Assembly: GCA_934402315.1 (NCBI GenBank)
Contig: CAKRTS010000002.1
Location: 198,869-262,868 of the forward strand
Source of the DNA: an uncultured Acetatifactor sp.
GTDB taxonomy: Bacteria; Bacillota; Clostridia; Lachnospirales; Lachnospiraceae
DNA: 64,000 bases
Reading direction: 5' to 3'
Shown here: positions 62,402 to 64,000 of the stretch, one piece after another
Layout: each line of letters begins with the position of its first letter
How positions within the stretch are numbered: the first letter of the stretch is position 1
Notes under the pieces: model-generated
What the model saw: only the letters and a program-made list of their open reading frames with translations
Database searches by the model: none
What the model was told of the DNA's origin: nothing
Program-made: the position numbers and the translations under genes

Positions 62402-63137
62402 AACCCATCTCCTCGCTTCCTTTGTTCAAAAGATATAGCCTCTCCGCCTGATTCAGCTCCCCGAACTGCTCTGCCTCCTCCGCGGTAAACCCGAGGTACG
62501 CACGCAGTAATATTTTCAATTTCGCCTCCATCTGCTCCATGGCAGAAAGGCTCTTCTCCCGGATGCTTTCATCGTTATAATACCCTTCTTTGCCTCTCTC
62601 GAACCATGCATAACCCCACTCTATGTTACTGATGTATGATCCTGCGGTTCTCTCATCCTCTGCCGTGAGAAGACTATTAATGCCGTTGAACACCACCTCG
62701 TACGCGTCTGCCGCCTGGATCAATGGCTGATAATCCTGATACTTATCGTTAAATCCGTCGATGTCATGATTTTTGCAGAAGTATCTGAACGCCATGTAAT
62801 TTTCTTCCTCCAGATAGCGTTCCATCTGACTGCTATACTCTTCCACATGCGCATTGGAATTCATGGTCACGAACCATCTCTTTATGTCCCAGATATTGTC
62901 ATCAATCAGATAGACAACAAATATCGCAAGCATCAGCGCCGCTATAATAACTGCCCGGGCTGTAATTCCGCCGAATCTCTTTGCTACACCGTAGACATCC
63001 TTTCTGGTCTCTTCAAAATGATCCTGATAGCGTTCCATGTCTGCCGCATGTTGTATCGCTTCCTCATTGAGACGGCCACAGTGAGGGCAGGTTTTTCCTT
63101 CTAATGACAAATTTCCTCCACAATATTTACACTTCAC
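62382..63137 (-). CDS. Zinc-ribbon membrane protein, second gene
   Basis: 251 residues. The N-terminal zinc ribbon is MKCKYCGGNLSLEGKTCPHCG, with four Cys. A helical segment follows and then a membrane helix at about residues 62-78 (VIIAALMLAIFVVYLID). The outer part is helical with Tyr-rich stretches (YSSQMERYLEEENYMAFRYF, GINSLLTAEDERTAGS). It is 4 bp downstream of a longer zinc-ribbon protein of the same layout. The architecture (inside zinc ribbon, one helix, outside helical domain) is clear, its role is not. Confidence 0.82.
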   Translation of the reverse strand: MKCKYCGGNLSLEGKTCPHCGRLNEEAIQHAADMERYQDHFEETRKDVYGVAKRFGGITARAVIIAALMLAIFVVYLIDDNIWDIKRWFVTMNSNAHVEEYSSQMERYLEEENYMAFRYFCKNHDIDGFNDKYQDYQPLIQAADAYEVVFNGINSLLTAEDERTAGSYISNIEWGYAWFERGKEGYYNDESIREKSLSAMEQMEAKLKILLRAYLGFTAEEAEQFGELNQAERLYLLNKGSEEMGYGAGDE

Positions 63138-63141
63138 TGTC

Positions 63142-63915
63142 TCATTTTCCTTTCATCCACTGTTTTATAACTTCCTCGCAGAAATCATATGACACGAATC
63201 CCTGATTGTTCTTTATCTGTTTCTCAAATTCTGCCTGCTGCTCATCCGTCAAATTCCATCTTGTCCCTAATCTGTCGATACATTCGTCAGTATACGGCTG
63301 CAGGCGCTTCCGCTCACCGTCCGAAAGCTCAATTCCATAGTCGATCCCCCTTAAGTGCCAGTATGTGTTCAGCAGGAATACCTCGTCATATTCGTCCATT
63401 GCTGCTCCCGCCGCCTCTTCATCCAACAATCCGTTTACTACCTGACATTTCGACAATTCATAGCAAAAGCCCGCGTGCTTCCACTCGTAAACCGACCTTC
63501 TCTCTTCTATAGCCTCATCAAACACTTCCATCAGCTTATCATACTCTTCCTGCTTATATAGTTCATCAAGAAGTGGAAACATTTCTTTTTGCCACAAAAC
63601 CTCTTCCTGGGAATCCGCCTCGAAATCATCTCTGCTAAGAAGTTTCTTCAAACCCACAATGCCTGCCACCACGGCAGCAACCAAAAACAGAATCAAAAGA
63701 ATCGCCTTTACATGGCGTTTCTGCTTCTGCATCTCCTTTCGTGTCTCCTGTTCCGGCACATCACCCAGCTTTTCTACTTCGCCGCGCAGATTTTGCAGCC
63801 GTCCCATATACTCCGCCTCCGCACCCTTGTAATTCAGGGTGTCACAGTAGGGGCATTTGGGCAGCGACTGCCGGAACTTCGCGCCACATGAGCTACACAC
63901 TATTTGCTTGGACAT
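63142..63915 (-). CDS. Zinc-ribbon membrane protein, first gene
   Basis: 257 residues. The zinc ribbon CSSCGAKFRQSLPKCPYC is N-terminal, with four Cys. A coiled-coil-like stretch (EAEYMGRLQNLRGEVEKLGD, EQETRKEMQKQKR) leads to one membrane helix (AILLILFLVAAVVAGIVGL). The outer domain is helical (EVLWQKEMFPLLDELYKQEEY, DKLMEVFDEAIEERRSVYEW). It is a paralog of the next protein. GGAGGAAAG lies before the start. The upstream genes of the operon, if any, lie outside the window. Confidence 0.83.
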   Translation of the reverse strand: MSKQIVCSSCGAKFRQSLPKCPYCDTLNYKGAEAEYMGRLQNLRGEVEKLGDVPEQETRKEMQKQKRHVKAILLILFLVAAVVAGIVGLKKLLSRDDFEADSQEEVLWQKEMFPLLDELYKQEEYDKLMEVFDEAIEERRSVYEWKHAGFCYELSKCQVVNGLLDEEAAGAAMDEYDEVFLLNTYWHLRGIDYGIELSDGERKRLQPYTDECIDRLGTRWNLTDEQQAEFEKQIKNNQGFVSYDFCEEVIKQWMKGK

Positions 63916-64000
63916 AATATGACTTTCCTCCCTATATAGTCAAGTGTTTTTTCCTTTAAAATCAAGGAATTTTTATTGTTTACTCTCAGCAGAATGAGCC

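Overview
The window looks like a chromosomal segment of a gut-type Lachnospiraceae (Clostridia). The evidence is the balanced base composition, GGAGG-type ribosome sites, and the gene families present: domain-permuted GH3 beta-glucosidases, class II GalT, YtrA-type GntR/ABC modules, DUF438/hemerythrin/PAS, VanW, many AraC regulators and GH127. I found no rRNA, tRNA, CRISPR array, complete insertion sequence or prophage. Assignments rest on motifs and family knowledge; no search was run.

Layout. 1-4.8 kb: the 5' part of a GPH-family sugar symporter, a PadR / HAAS-membrane / DUF4097 operon, a transglutaminase-like protein and an AraC regulator. 4.8-10 kb: DUF438 protein, RsgA coupled to a GNAT acetyltransferase, an XRE regulator with an effector-binding domain, and an Rpn-type nuclease. 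10-15.5 kb: a large solute-binding-like lipoprotein and two polytopic membrane proteins (GT39-like and DUF6056-like). 15.5-21 kb: TrmL, a coupled Lrp/aminotransferase pair, a HypE/AIR-synthase-like protein, VanW and a 35-residue membrane protein. 21-25.7 kb: a TPR-like protein, a DEDDh exonuclease and two large membrane proteins. 25.9-27.8 kb: a GntR/ATPase/permease module. 27.8-39.7 kb: a same-strand carbohydrate run made of two GH3 glucosidases, a small membrane protein, a CapA lipoprotein, an Fe-S aldo/keto reductase, an AraC regulator, galK and galT. 40.4-43 kb: a second GntR/ABC module. 43.2-52 kb: a mixed region rich in decayed genes. 52-58 kb: MerR, a two-component system and a MacB/Bce-like ABC exporter. 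58.1-61 kb: an AraC regulator divergent from a GH127 arabinofuranosidase. 61-62 kb: two decayed genes. 62-64 kb: an operon of zinc-ribbon membrane proteins.

The physiological theme is plant or dietary glycan use: GH3 pair, GH127, galactose phosphorylation and uridylyl transfer, GPH symporter and solute-binding lipoprotein under AraC control. A second theme is envelope stress or antimicrobial-peptide response: PadR/HAAS/DUF4097, two GntR-ABC modules, and the two-component system with its large FtsX-type permease.

The most unusual signals are not genes. A 154-bp repeat occurs three times, in both orientations, in three unrelated intergenic regions. It folds as one long rod with a capping hairpin whose two stems differ between copies by compensatory changes while the GUACU loop and UUA internal loop stay fixed. 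Next to one copy is a contiguous 51-bp array whose units each keep a closing stem. A strong hairpin followed by a U-run covers the Shine-Dalgarno site of the sugar symporter. A third theme is gene decay: two MATE pumps, a CocE hydrolase with an in-frame TGA, an AraC, a DeoR and others survive only as deleted or frameshifted remnants, mostly between 39.9 and 51.8 kb.
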